Program-made: the position numbers and the translations under genes
NCBI RefSeq assembly: GCF_022440845.1
Contig: NZ_JAKNTO010000001.1
Span: forward strand, 930,001-994,000
Reading direction: 5' to 3'
Source: Ruminococcus sp. OA3
GTDB taxonomy: Bacteria; Bacillota; Clostridia; Lachnospirales; Lachnospiraceae
DNA length: 64,000 nucleotides
Notes under the pieces: generated by a model
Seen by the model: the letters and a program-made list of their open reading frames with translations, nothing else
Databases searched by the model: none
What the model was told of the DNA's origin: nothing
Shown here: piece by piece, positions 24,671 through 33,306 of the stretch
How the letters are laid out: each line of letters starts with the position of its first letter
Numbering within the stretch: position 1 is the first letter of the stretch

Positions 24671-26422
24671 ATGCTTAGAACATTGGGAGCACAAATCAAA
24701 GAATTCAAAAAGGCATCGATACTGACGCCTGTATTTATGATTCTGGAAGTTATCATGGAGACGGTGATCCCGCTTTTAATGGCTTCTATTATCGACGAAG
24801 GCGTAAATGCCGGAAATATCCGTCATATTTATGTGGTGGGAGGCTATATGGTCCTTGCAGCGGCCGGGGGTCTGATCGCCGGAGTGCTTGGCGGCAGATA
24901 TGGGGCACGGGCGTCAGCCGGGTTCGCGCGCAATCTGCGGGAGGCCATGTTTACAAATATTCAGTCATTCTCATTTGCCAATATTGACAGATTCAGCACA
25001 GCGGGACTGGTGACAAGGATGACGACTGATGTGACAAATATGCAGAACTCCTATCAGATGGTCCTGCGGATGTGTACGCGTGCACCGGCGAGCCTGATCT
25101 GTGCGATGGTGATGGCATTTACCATCAATGTGAAGCTGGCAAGTATCTATCTCGGAGCCGTCATCCTGCTTGGAATCTGCCTGTTCTTCATTATGAGCAG
25201 TGCATCCAGATACTACCAGCAGGCATTCCCGAAATATGATGATATGAATGCCTCGGTACAGGAAAACGTATCCGCCATTCGTGTGGTTAAGGCGTATGTC
25301 AGGGAAGAAGAGGAGACTGTTAAATTTAAAAGGGCCAGCAGGCATATATATGATCTGTTTATGAAAGCAGAGAACAGGCTGATGGTGACGCCTCCCCTGA
25401 TGCAGTTTACCGTGTACGGATGTATCCTGCTGCTCAGCTGGATAGGGGCCAAAATGATCGTGGGGACGACACTGACGACAGGAGAGCTCATGAGTCTTCT
25501 CGCCTACTGTATGAATATACTGATGAGCCTTATGATGCTTTCCATGGTGTTTGTCATGATTTCGATGAGTCTTGCCAGTGCGAGGCGTATCGCAGAGGTG
25601 CTGAACGAAAAAAGCAGCCTTGTCAACCCCGAAGATCCCGATTATGAGATACCTGATGGCAGTATTGAATTTAAAAATGTGGATTTTGCTTACCGGGAGG
25701 GCAGTGGGGATGCCGTGCTGAAGGACATTAATCTTTTCATTGCTTCAGGTGAGACGGTAGGGATCATCGGAGGTACGGGAAGCGCAAAAACCAGCCTTGT
25801 CAATCTGATCAGCCGACTTTATGATGTGACTTCCGGTCAGGTGCTGGTGGGCGGTAAAGATGTCAGAAGTTATGATATGGAAACCCTTAGAAATGAGGTA
25901 TCCGTAGTGCTGCAGAAAAATGTCCTGTTTTCCGGAACCATTTTGGATAATCTTCGCTGGGGCGATAAAGATGCCGATGAGGAGATGTGCAAAAGAGCCT
26001 GCGTCCTTGCGTGTGCAGATGAGTTTATCCAGAAAATGCCGGATAAATACAAGACGTATATCGAACAGGGCGGTACGAATGTATCCGGCGGACAGAAGCA
26101 GCGTCTCTGCATTGCCAGAGCGCTGCTGAAGAAACCAAAAATATTGATCCTGGATGACAGCACCAGCGCGGTGGATACCGCAACGGATGCCAAAATACGC
26201 AGGGCATTTGCAGAAGAGATTCCGGATACGACAAAACTGATCATTGCACAGCGGATCGCCAGTGTTGAAAAGGCTGACCGTATCATTGTGATGAACGATG
26301 GAAAGATCTGTGGTTTTGGAACACATGAAGAGCTGCTCCGGTCAAATAAGATCTACCGTGAGGTTTATGAATCTCAGACAGGCGGAGGCGGCGATTTTGA
26401 TGAAAGTGCAGGTGAGTTGTAA
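24671..26422 (+). CDS. ABC exporter half-transporter with degenerate ATP site (583 aa)
   Basis: Type IV (ABCB-like) half-transporter: a six-helix membrane domain at about residues 15-310 and a nucleotide-binding domain at about 335-575. The ATPase motifs depart from consensus. Walker A is GGTGSAKTS (Ala for Gly). Walker B ends LILDDSTSAVD, with Asp in place of the catalytic Glu. The switch loop is IIAQRIASVE, with Gln in place of His. The signature VSGGQKQR is intact. This is the known pattern of heterodimeric exporters such as LmrCD and TM287/288, where one site is inactive. It overlaps the next gene by 1 bp. Substrate unknown; drug or peptide export is plausible. Confidence 0.9.
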   Translation: MLRTLGAQIKEFKKASILTPVFMILEVIMETVIPLLMASIIDEGVNAGNIRHIYVVGGYMVLAAAGGLIAGVLGGRYGARASAGFARNLREAMFTNIQSFSFANIDRFSTAGLVTRMTTDVTNMQNSYQMVLRMCTRAPASLICAMVMAFTINVKLASIYLGAVILLGICLFFIMSSASRYYQQAFPKYDDMNASVQENVSAIRVVKAYVREEEETVKFKRASRHIYDLFMKAENRLMVTPPLMQFTVYGCILLLSWIGAKMIVGTTLTTGELMSLLAYCMNILMSLMMLSMVFVMISMSLASARRIAEVLNEKSSLVNPEDPDYEIPDGSIEFKNVDFAYREGSGDAVLKDINLFIASGETVGIIGGTGSAKTSLVNLISRLYDVTSGQVLVGGKDVRSYDMETLRNEVSVVLQKNVLFSGTILDNLRWGDKDADEEMCKRACVLACADEFIQKMPDKYKTYIEQGGTNVSGGQKQRLCIARALLKKPKILILDDSTSAVDTATDAKIRRAFAEEIPDTTKLIIAQRIASVEKADRIIVMNDGKICGFGTHEELLRSNKIYREVYESQTGGGGDFDESAGEL

Positions 26423-28326
26423 TGGCAATGGGGAATAAAAATCTGGGTCGGGGAATGAAGCCGCAGGTGGAAAATCCCGGAAGGATATTCAGACGGCTGA
26501 TAAACTATTTGATGAAAAGATATCTGTTCTATTTCATTGCAGTTTTTGTACTGATCCTGGTCAGTGTCCTTGCCAATGTACAGGGGACGATGTTTATCAA
26601 AAATCTGATCGATGATTATATTACGCCGCTGTTAAAGGCGGAGCACCCGGACTTCGGGCCTCTTGCAATGGCAATTGGAAAAGTTGCGGGCTTTTATGGA
26701 ATCGGAATTATGGCTACGTACATCTATAATCGGATTATGGTTTACGTCACGCAGTCCTCACTGCAGAATTTCAGGGATGACCTGTTTGCGCATATGGAGC
26801 GTCTTCCCATACAGTATTTTGATACACATGCCCACGGAGATATCATGTCGGTGTATACAAATGACGTTGATACTCTGCGTCAGATGATCAGCCAGAGTAT
26901 GCCGCAGGTGCTGAACAGTGCGATCACGATTGTAAGCGTGTTTGTCAGCATGGTAATCCTGAACATACCGCTGACTGCCGTCACTGTTTTTATGGTGGGA
27001 ATTATGTTGTTTGCGACGAAGAAACTTGCCGGCAACAGCGGAAAGTATTTTGCACAGCAGCAGAAAGACCTCGGAGCAGTGAACGGATATATTGAAGAGA
27101 TGATGGAAGGCCAGAAAGTCGTAAAGGTCTTCTGCCATGAGGAAGAAAATATCGGACAGTTCCGTTCGTTAAATGATCAGCTGTTTGACAGTGCCGACAA
27201 GGCGAATGCGTATGCGAATATGCTGGCACCGGCAACTGCCCAGCTGGGAAACATCAGTTATGTGGCGTGTGCGATTCTGGGCGGCGTACTGGCTCTTGGC
27301 GGTATTGGCGGGTTCACCCTTGGAGGTCTTGCCAGCTTTCTGACATTTAACAAGAGCTTTAATATGCCGATCAATCAGGTGAGCCAGCAGCTCAACGCGA
27401 TCGTCATGGCCATGGCGGGGGCTAACCGCGTATTTCAGATGATGGATGAGACCCCGGAAGTGGATGACGGTTACGTCACCCTTGTCAATGCAAAGCGGAC
27501 AGCAAAAGGGCTGGAGGAATCCGGGGAGCGCACGGGGATCTGGGCCTGGAAGCATGTACATCAGGCGGATGGTTCCGTGGATTATGTGGAACTGAAGGGT
27601 GATGTCGTCTTTGATGATGTTGATTTCGGTTATGAAAAAGGAAAGACAGTGCTGCATGGTGTTAATCTTTTTGCCACCCCGGGACAGAAGATTGCATTTG
27701 TCGGTTCCACAGGGGCAGGAAAGACCACGATTACGAATCTGATCAACCGTTTTTATGATATCCAGGACGGAAAGATCCGCTATGACGGGATCAATATTAA
27801 CAAGATAAAAAAATCTGACCTGCGTCATTCACTGGGAATCGTGCTGCAGGATACCCATCTGTTTACGGGTACGGTTATGGATAATATCCGGTACGGCAAA
27901 CTGAATGCGTCAGAAGACGAGGTGATAGCTGCGGCGAAGCTGGCGAATGCAGATAGCTTTATCCGCAGACTTCCGGGCGGATATGAGACCATGCTGACAG
28001 GCGACGGGGCAAATTTAAGTCAGGGACAGCGGCAGCTGATCGCGATTGCAAGAGCAGCGATCGCAGATCCACCTGTGCTGATTCTGGATGAGGCTACGAG
28101 CTCCATTGATACCCGTACAGAACGTATCGTGCAGGATGGAATGGATAAGCTCATGCAGGGAAGGACCACATTTGTGATCGCACATCGGCTTTCCACAGTC
28201 CGCAATTCAGATTGCATCATGGTACTCGAACAGGGACGGATCATCGAGCGAGGGACACATGAGCAGCTGTTGGAAGAAAAAGGGAAATACTATCAGCTGT
28301 ATACCGGAAACGCCATTTCAGCATAG
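26422..28326 (+). CDS. ABC exporter half-transporter with canonical ATP site (634 aa)
   Basis: Partner of the preceding protein. Six membrane helices lie at about residues 30-340, and the ATPase domain is at about 390-625. It has consensus motifs: Walker A GSTGAGKTT, Walker B LILDEATSSID with catalytic Glu, and switch His in VIAHRLST. The signature reads LSQGQRQ, with Gln instead of the second Gly. An insertion between membrane and ATPase domains (about 345-385, LVNAKRTAKGLEESGERTG) is typical of this subfamily. The overlap and complementary site defects support an obligate heterodimer. Confidence 0.9.
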   Translation: MAMGNKNLGRGMKPQVENPGRIFRRLINYLMKRYLFYFIAVFVLILVSVLANVQGTMFIKNLIDDYITPLLKAEHPDFGPLAMAIGKVAGFYGIGIMATYIYNRIMVYVTQSSLQNFRDDLFAHMERLPIQYFDTHAHGDIMSVYTNDVDTLRQMISQSMPQVLNSAITIVSVFVSMVILNIPLTAVTVFMVGIMLFATKKLAGNSGKYFAQQQKDLGAVNGYIEEMMEGQKVVKVFCHEEENIGQFRSLNDQLFDSADKANAYANMLAPATAQLGNISYVACAILGGVLALGGIGGFTLGGLASFLTFNKSFNMPINQVSQQLNAIVMAMAGANRVFQMMDETPEVDDGYVTLVNAKRTAKGLEESGERTGIWAWKHVHQADGSVDYVELKGDVVFDDVDFGYEKGKTVLHGVNLFATPGQKIAFVGSTGAGKTTITNLINRFYDIQDGKIRYDGININKIKKSDLRHSLGIVLQDTHLFTGTVMDNIRYGKLNASEDEVIAAAKLANADSFIRRLPGGYETMLTGDGANLSQGQRQLIAIARAAIADPPVLILDEATSSIDTRTERIVQDGMDKLMQGRTTFVIAHRLSTVRNSDCIMVLEQGRIIERGTHEQLLEEKGKYYQLYTGNAISA

Positions 28327-28351
28327 GGAAGCGACATAAAGGAGGAGCAGA

Positions 28352-28717
28352 ATGAAGTTTGAACAGGATTATATCATGCGCATGATTAAGGAGATGGTCC
28401 ATGCACTGGCAGAAATTCTCTTTAATAAAAGTGAATCATCAGAAGATGAGAGTGCAGAAGAGAAGCAGACCGGAGAGCTTTTAAAAATGGCGGATCAGGG
28501 CCGTATCAATGATGCGGAGAATATACTACTGTCGGAAGATGACAAGACGAGTCCGGATTATCTTAAACGGGCGCTTACCTTTTACGAGCATGTCAATGAC
28601 TATACGGAGGATTACCTGGAGGAACACAACTATTCACGGGAAGAGATTGCAGACGGTCTTCGCAGTCTGCTCGCCGGCTGCGGGATGGATGGGCTGATGG
28701 ATCTGATCATTAAATAA
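28352..28717 (+). CDS. DUF6483-like small acidic protein (121 aa)
   Basis: Helical, strongly acidic protein: FEQDYIMRMIKEMVHALAEIL at the N-terminus, then TPR-like alternation of helices (about 45-75), and ITRE-free ending RSLLAGCGMDGLMDLI. It resembles the small DUF6483-type proteins common in Lachnospiraceae, whose function is unknown. It follows the exporter by 25 bp with GGAGGAG, so it is probably on the same transcript. It ends in front of a bidirectional terminator. Confidence 0.65.
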   Translation: MKFEQDYIMRMIKEMVHALAEILFNKSESSEDESAEEKQTGELLKMADQGRINDAENILLSEDDKTSPDYLKRALTFYEHVNDYTEDYLEEHNYSREEIADGLRSLLAGCGMDGLMDLIIK

Positions 28718-28719
28718 CA

Positions 28720-28753
28720 AAAAACTGCAGTGTTACCTGACACTGCAGTTTTT
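28720..28753. terminator. Bidirectional terminator between convergent genes
   Basis: AAAAACTGCAGTGT (28720-28733) pairs with ACACTGCAGTTTTT (28740-28753). The A-run and T-run on the two sides make it work for both the exporter operon and the lipoprotein gene. Confidence 0.9.
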
Positions 28754-28758
28754 TGTTA

Positions 28759-29352
28759 TTAATCGTCTATACCAAAGAGATGTTCCAGGTTATCTTCCGC
28801 TTCATCCAGCTGATCTTCAAGGGCGTCGATCTGGCGGTCTGCTGCACGGTATTCCTCACGGGTAATCGTGCCCTGTTCAAACTGATCCTCGATGTCGTCA
28901 TCCCGGTAATCCAGGTCACGGTCCACAGAGTCAATCTCCCTTTTGAGGGTCCGGTACTGAGCCAGCTGTTCGTCGGAAGTACCGGTCGGTGTTGTGCCAT
29001 TTACTTTATCTGTTACGGCTGATACAGATTGTGAAAGTTCTTCCAGCGACGGAACTGTTTTTGTATCCTGTGAGACGCTGTTCGCCGGGTCATCCCCGGT
29101 TTTTGCCACATCGCCTGCTGTGGCATTCCCGTCATCGGTATTATCCGTGGCACTGTTATCTGCGGAATTCTTACCATCTTCGGTATCGTTTTTTGTATTC
29201 TGTGAGTTCTGCAGATCGGTGACCTGTTGTTCCAGCTGTGAAACCTGGTCCTCCAGAGCTTTTTCACGGCTGTTGTCCCCGCAGCCTGTCAGCAGGGTCA
29301 TGGATAAAAGAACAGTGACTGCTGTTACGGTGAATACTTTTCCTGTCTTCAT
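28759..29352 (-). CDS. Lipoprotein with coiled coil and SHOCT-like C-terminus (197 aa)
   Basis: A lipoprotein signal ends in the lipobox LLTGC (Cys about 24). It continues with a short heptad coiled coil (EKALEDQVSQLEQQVTDLQN), then a long Asn/Asp/Thr/Gly-rich linker (about 48-110), and a C-terminal SHOCT-like helix pair (FEQGTITREEYRAADRQI). The start at 29352 has AGGAGGAGC; an in-frame ATG 8 codons earlier is less likely. It is divergent from the two-component system at 29592, so it may be its target or sensor partner, but only position supports this. Confidence 0.8.
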   Translation of the reverse strand: MKTGKVFTVTAVTVLLSMTLLTGCGDNSREKALEDQVSQLEQQVTDLQNSQNTKNDTEDGKNSADNSATDNTDDGNATAGDVAKTGDDPANSVSQDTKTVPSLEELSQSVSAVTDKVNGTTPTGTSDEQLAQYRTLKREIDSVDRDLDYRDDDIEDQFEQGTITREEYRAADRQIDALEDQLDEAEDNLEHLFGIDD

Positions 29353-29591
29353 AATATGCTCCTCCTTTAAGTGCAATTACTTTTTGTATCATTTACTATG
29401 AAAGTCCCGGACAATCGGCATTCATTTAAAGTGATGACGCTGTCCGTATTAGTTTGTACTGTTATCATAAAGGATAAACATTAAAGTATCATTAAAGGTT
29501 TAATTTTAATTTTAATTTCATTTTTTTCTGTTAATATAAAAGTATGAGATACTGTGGTAAAATAAAAACAGCACGAAAGGGGAGGATACAC

Positions 29592-30278
29592 ATGAGACTG
29601 TTGGTCGTTGAAGACGAGATTCATCTGCTGGATATTATAAGAAAGAGGCTGCAGAAAGAACATTACAGCGTGGATGCGTGCACAGACGGACAGGAGGCCC
29701 TGGAATATATAGAAGTGACAGCGTACGACGCGATTGTTCTGGATATTATGCTGCCAGGAATATCGGGACTGGAGATTTTAAAAAACATGCGTGCTGCAGG
29801 CAACAGTACACCTGTACTTTTGCTGACGGCGAGAGACAGTATCGAGGACCGGGTGAGCGGACTGGATACCGGTGCGGATGATTATCTGGTGAAACCGTTT
29901 GCTTTTGAGGAACTGCTGGCGAGGATAAGGGTGATGATACGGCACAAAACTGCAGGCGAAGCTTTCGGAGAGATCAACGTGCTGGAAGCTGCGGACCTGA
30001 AAGTGGATACTAAGAGCCATCAGGTGCGGCGTGCGGGCAGACTGATTGAGCTTTCATCCAGGGAGTATGCGGTTCTGGAATATATGATGAGGAATCAGGG
30101 CACCGTTCTTTCGAGGAGAAATATTGAAGAGCATGTGTGGAATTATGATTATATGGGAGGTTCCAATATGATCGATGTCTATATCAGATATCTGAGAAAG
30201 AAGCTCGATGACGGATTTGATCAGAAGCTGATTCATACAGTTCGGGGGAGTGGCTATGTGCTGAGGAGTGACTCATGA
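29592..30278 (+). CDS. OmpR/PhoB-family response regulator (228 aa)
   Basis: A receiver domain (residues 1-115) contains the acidic pocket VVEDE, phosphorylated Asp in VLDIMLPG (about 51), and Lys in YLVKPFAF. A winged-helix output domain (about 130-225) ends VDVYIRYLRKKLD and IHTVRGSGYVL (as MIDVYIRYLRKK in this copy). The start at 29592 follows GGGGAGGAT. It overlaps the kinase gene by 4 bp (ATGA). Genes under its control are not evident; the divergent lipoprotein is a candidate. Confidence 0.93.
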   Translation: MRLLVVEDEIHLLDIIRKRLQKEHYSVDACTDGQEALEYIEVTAYDAIVLDIMLPGISGLEILKNMRAAGNSTPVLLLTARDSIEDRVSGLDTGADDYLVKPFAFEELLARIRVMIRHKTAGEAFGEINVLEAADLKVDTKSHQVRRAGRLIELSSREYAVLEYMMRNQGTVLSRRNIEEHVWNYDYMGGSNMIDVYIRYLRKKLDDGFDQKLIHTVRGSGYVLRSDS

Positions 30279-31492
30279 AAATCTTAAAAAAAATGTCGGT
30301 TAAAATGAAGATAACGCTGTGGTATGCTTGCTTTGTAACTGCCATCGCTGTTTTTGCACTGGGGGTCGTGGCGCTGCTCTCAGAAAGCCTGCTGCGTTCC
30401 GATGCAGAGTCGGAGCTCATTGAGAGTGTCCGGGATTTTGCAGAAGATGCAGATGACGACGATGATATTTCAGAATATTATGATAACGGAATCTATTTCA
30501 GCATCTATGATACCGGAGGGAGGCTGACGGGGGGGAGTGTCCCGGCAGGGTTTCCGCTGGATACGACCCTGAGAAATACGAAAATTCAAAACATCAGTTC
30601 AGAAGGCAATCACTGGATGACTTATGATCTGGCTTTGACATCGGGAACAGACGTCGTCTGCTGGATACGGGGGGTAACCTCACTGCGAACACTTTCACAG
30701 ATGAATACCATTTTGATTCGCCTGTTGTTTATCATGTGCCCCCTTTTGGCGGTGCTGGCCATTGTCAGCGGTTACTTTGTGACGGGTAAGGCTTTAAAGC
30801 CGGTGGAGGAGGCGCTGGAAAATGAGAAGCGGTTTACTGCAGATGCATCTCATGAACTGCGCACACCTGCTGCGGTCATTATGGCACAGTGCGAATATGC
30901 ACTCCTTCCGGAGACTGACAGAGAAGAGGTGGACGAGTGTGTGAAAGTCATCCTGGGGCAGAGCAGGAAAATGTCGTCTTTGATCTCACAGCTTTTGATG
31001 CTTGCCAGGCAGGATGCGGGAAAAGAAAAGCTGCAGCTGGAGACGGTGGATATTGGCATGCTGACAGAGCTGGTAGTCAGGGAGCTTAAAGACAGAGCCG
31101 CCAGAAAAGATATCAGTCTTGAAACTGACCTTCAGGAAAATCTGACAATGAGCGGTGATCAGAACCTGCTGATGAGGATGATGGTCAATCTGATCGAAAA
31201 CAGCATTCAATATGGAAGACAGGGGGGGACAACGTGGATCACTCTCCGTAAAACGGGTAATCATGTGGAAGGATGTGTGCGCGATAATGGCATTGGAATC
31301 GCTCGTGAACATCACAAGGACATATGGAAACGGTTTTACAGGGAAGATAAAACGAGAAAAGGGACAGACGAAAGCCATTCGGGACTAGGTCTCTCGATGG
31401 TAAAGTGGATCGTGGAGGCGCATCACGGCAGTATAGAGGTAACCAGCCAGAAGGGAAAGGGCGCTGTGTTTTCGTTCCGCCTGCCACTGTAA
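30275..31492 (+). CDS. Membrane sensor histidine kinase (405 aa)
   Basis: Two transmembrane helices (about residues 12-35 and 150-172) flank an extracellular domain that opens with an acidic run (AEDADDDDDISEYYDN). A HAMP-like linker is followed by the phosphoacceptor motif ADASHELRTPAAVI (H about 195) and an ATPase domain with NLIENSIQYG, DNGIGI and SGLGLSMVKWI. It is paired and coupled with the preceding regulator. The acidic sensor segment suggests cation or antimicrobial-peptide sensing, as in PhoQ-like kinases, but that is inference. Confidence 0.92.
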   Translation: MKILKKMSVKMKITLWYACFVTAIAVFALGVVALLSESLLRSDAESELIESVRDFAEDADDDDDISEYYDNGIYFSIYDTGGRLTGGSVPAGFPLDTTLRNTKIQNISSEGNHWMTYDLALTSGTDVVCWIRGVTSLRTLSQMNTILIRLLFIMCPLLAVLAIVSGYFVTGKALKPVEEALENEKRFTADASHELRTPAAVIMAQCEYALLPETDREEVDECVKVILGQSRKMSSLISQLLMLARQDAGKEKLQLETVDIGMLTELVVRELKDRAARKDISLETDLQENLTMSGDQNLLMRMMVNLIENSIQYGRQGGTTWITLRKTGNHVEGCVRDNGIGIAREHHKDIWKRFYREDKTRKGTDESHSGLGLSMVKWIVEAHHGSIEVTSQKGKGAVFSFRLPL

Positions 31493-31500
31493 ATAAGATA

Positions 31501-31530
31501 ACGGCACATCCGGAAAACCGGATGTGCCGT
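31501..31530. terminator. Perfect 13-bp hairpin after the histidine kinase gene
   Basis: ACGGCACATCCGG (31501-31513), loop AAAA, and CCGGATGTGCCGT (31518-31530) form an exact stem, with no long T-tract after it. It lies between convergent genes and probably limits read-through in both directions. Confidence 0.7.
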
Positions 31531-31543
31531 TCGCACTGCAGCG

Positions 31544-31795
31544 TCAATAATCTTTCAGAACAAGTTCTGTTATGCCGCCGTTCCAGCCGTGCTCCACCCG
31601 TATGATGCGGGGATGCTGGCCGTAGGTGTATTCGTCGTAGATCATGTCACGGATATTAATCCCCCCGTCAAGGCCGTGAAAAATGCGGAGACGGTAATCA
31701 CTGTCTGACATTCTGGAAAGCTCTTGATCGATAGCTTTCTTTGCCTCTTCTGTACGCATTCCTTTGAGATCAATTTCAATAATTCCTGAACTCAT
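31544..31795 (-). CDS. Small Smr-like domain protein (83 aa)
   Basis: The sequence is a compact Smr-like fold: IEIDLKGMRTEEAKKAIDQEL (the LDLHG-type start with Lys for His), then YRLRIFHGLDGG, equivalent to the IIHGKGTG motif, and a last strand TELVLKDY. In larger MutS2 proteins Smr is a nuclease or RNA-binding domain. Here it is alone and has an altered first motif, so catalytic activity is doubtful. The ribosome binding site is GGGAGGTGTTG. Convergent with the kinase gene and upstream of nothing on its strand. Confidence 0.7.
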   Translation of the reverse strand: MSSGIIEIDLKGMRTEEAKKAIDQELSRMSDSDYRLRIFHGLDGGINIRDMIYDEYTYGQHPRIIRVEHGWNGGITELVLKDY

Positions 31796-31851
31796 AACAA
31801 CACCTCCCTGTGCTTTATCTTTTTTGAAGCTGGTCGGTGTGTCTCGGCATT

Positions 31852-33291
31852 CTAGCTGCGTCTCCAGGTAGATGGATTCATCAGCATCAGAATCGGAAAG
31901 ATTTCCAGCCGCCCTGCCAGCATATCAAACATTAAAATAAATTTGGAAAAGGGTGAAAAAAGATTAAAGTTTTCCATCGGTCCAACAAGCTCAAGACCAG
32001 GGCCAATATTATTGAGCGTTGCTGTGACAGCGGTGAAATTGGTTGTAAAGTCATAATTGTCAAATCCGATCAGCAAAATGGAAAATGCCATGATCAGCAT
32101 GTAAGCGATTAAGAAAATATTTACTGCGCGTACGGTCTCGTGTGCTACGAGATGTCCGTCCATCTTAATCTTGCGGATACCGTGGGGATGACAGAAGGAA
32201 AACAGTTCCTTGCGTACGGTTTTCAGCATGATCAGAAAACGGGAAACCTTAATTCCGCCGCCGGTACTGCCGGCACAGGCTCCCAGGAACATCAGCATGA
32301 TCAGCAGCGTCTTGGACAGCTGGGGCCAGATATCAAAGTTATCGGTAGAAAATCCGGTAGTCGTGATAATGGATCCTACCTGGAATGCAGAATGACGTAA
32401 AGCTTCCCAGATATTGCCGAAACGAGTATGAATATTCCATGTGATGATCAATATGGTTGCAAGGATCACGCCGAGGTATGCTCTCAATTCTTCTGAACGA
32501 AACGCCTGACGGAATTTCTTGCACAATATCAGATAATAGATATTAAAATTTACACCAAAAGCAATCATGAACAGGGTCACAAGAACCTGCAGATGCGGTG
32601 CGTAACTGGCAAGACTGTCATTCCGGATACCGAAACCTCCGGTACCCGCTGCCCCGAATGAGATGCAAAACGAGTCAAATACCGGCATACCGCAGATGAT
32701 CAGGATTATGATTTCTGCGATCGTCATAAGGGTATAGATCCCGTAAAGAATCATCGCGGTATTCTTTACACGGGGGACCAGTTTTTCTACAGTAGGTCCC
32801 GGGCTCTCTGCCTTCATCAGATACATGCGATGTCCGCCGGCCATCGGTATGATCGCCAGAATGAATACCAGAACCCCCATACCGCCGATCCAGTGTGTAA
32901 AGCTTCTCCAGAACAGTATACAGTGGGATAATGCCTCCACGTCCGTCAGAATGCTGGCACCTGTTGTCGTGAAACCGGAAATTGCTTCAAACAGGGCATC
33001 TGTCACTGAGGGGATTTCTCCGCTCAGGATAAAAGGCAGCGCCCCGAACACACTCAGAAAGACCCAGCTTAAAGATACACAGAGAAAACCTTCTTTGGCG
33101 TAAAATACAGTATTTGACGGTTTTTTATGGCTTAAAAGAAATCCGGCTGCCATGCACAAAAGGACGACCGCGACAAATGAAAAACCGCTCTTTTCCCGGT
33201 AAATTACTGCCACCAGACAAGGGAGCAACATAAAGAGCCCTTCCACTTTCAGCACAATTCCCAATATATAGCGTATCATTGAATAATTCAT
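31852..33291 (-). CDS. trkH: TrkH/KtrB-type potassium transporter (479 aa)
   Basis: Membrane protein with four pore-loop repeats typical of TrkH: FEAISGFTTTGASIL, SFGAAGTGGFGIRNDSL, GSIITTTGFSTDNFD and a last FTAVTATLNNIGPGLE. These supply the selectivity-filter Gly residues. About ten membrane helices are visible, and CAGSTGGGIKVSR, a conserved family motif, precedes the last helices. It lies 16 bp after the TrkA gene and forms the membrane part of a sodium- or proton-coupled K+ uptake system. Confidence 0.92.
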   Translation of the reverse strand: MNYSMIRYILGIVLKVEGLFMLLPCLVAVIYREKSGFSFVAVVLLCMAAGFLLSHKKPSNTVFYAKEGFLCVSLSWVFLSVFGALPFILSGEIPSVTDALFEAISGFTTTGASILTDVEALSHCILFWRSFTHWIGGMGVLVFILAIIPMAGGHRMYLMKAESPGPTVEKLVPRVKNTAMILYGIYTLMTIAEIIILIICGMPVFDSFCISFGAAGTGGFGIRNDSLASYAPHLQVLVTLFMIAFGVNFNIYYLILCKKFRQAFRSEELRAYLGVILATILIITWNIHTRFGNIWEALRHSAFQVGSIITTTGFSTDNFDIWPQLSKTLLIMLMFLGACAGSTGGGIKVSRFLIMLKTVRKELFSFCHPHGIRKIKMDGHLVAHETVRAVNIFLIAYMLIMAFSILLIGFDNYDFTTNFTAVTATLNNIGPGLELVGPMENFNLFSPFSKFILMFDMLAGRLEIFPILMLMNPSTWRRS

Positions 33292-33306
33292 TTTTCTTTA
33301 ACCGTC

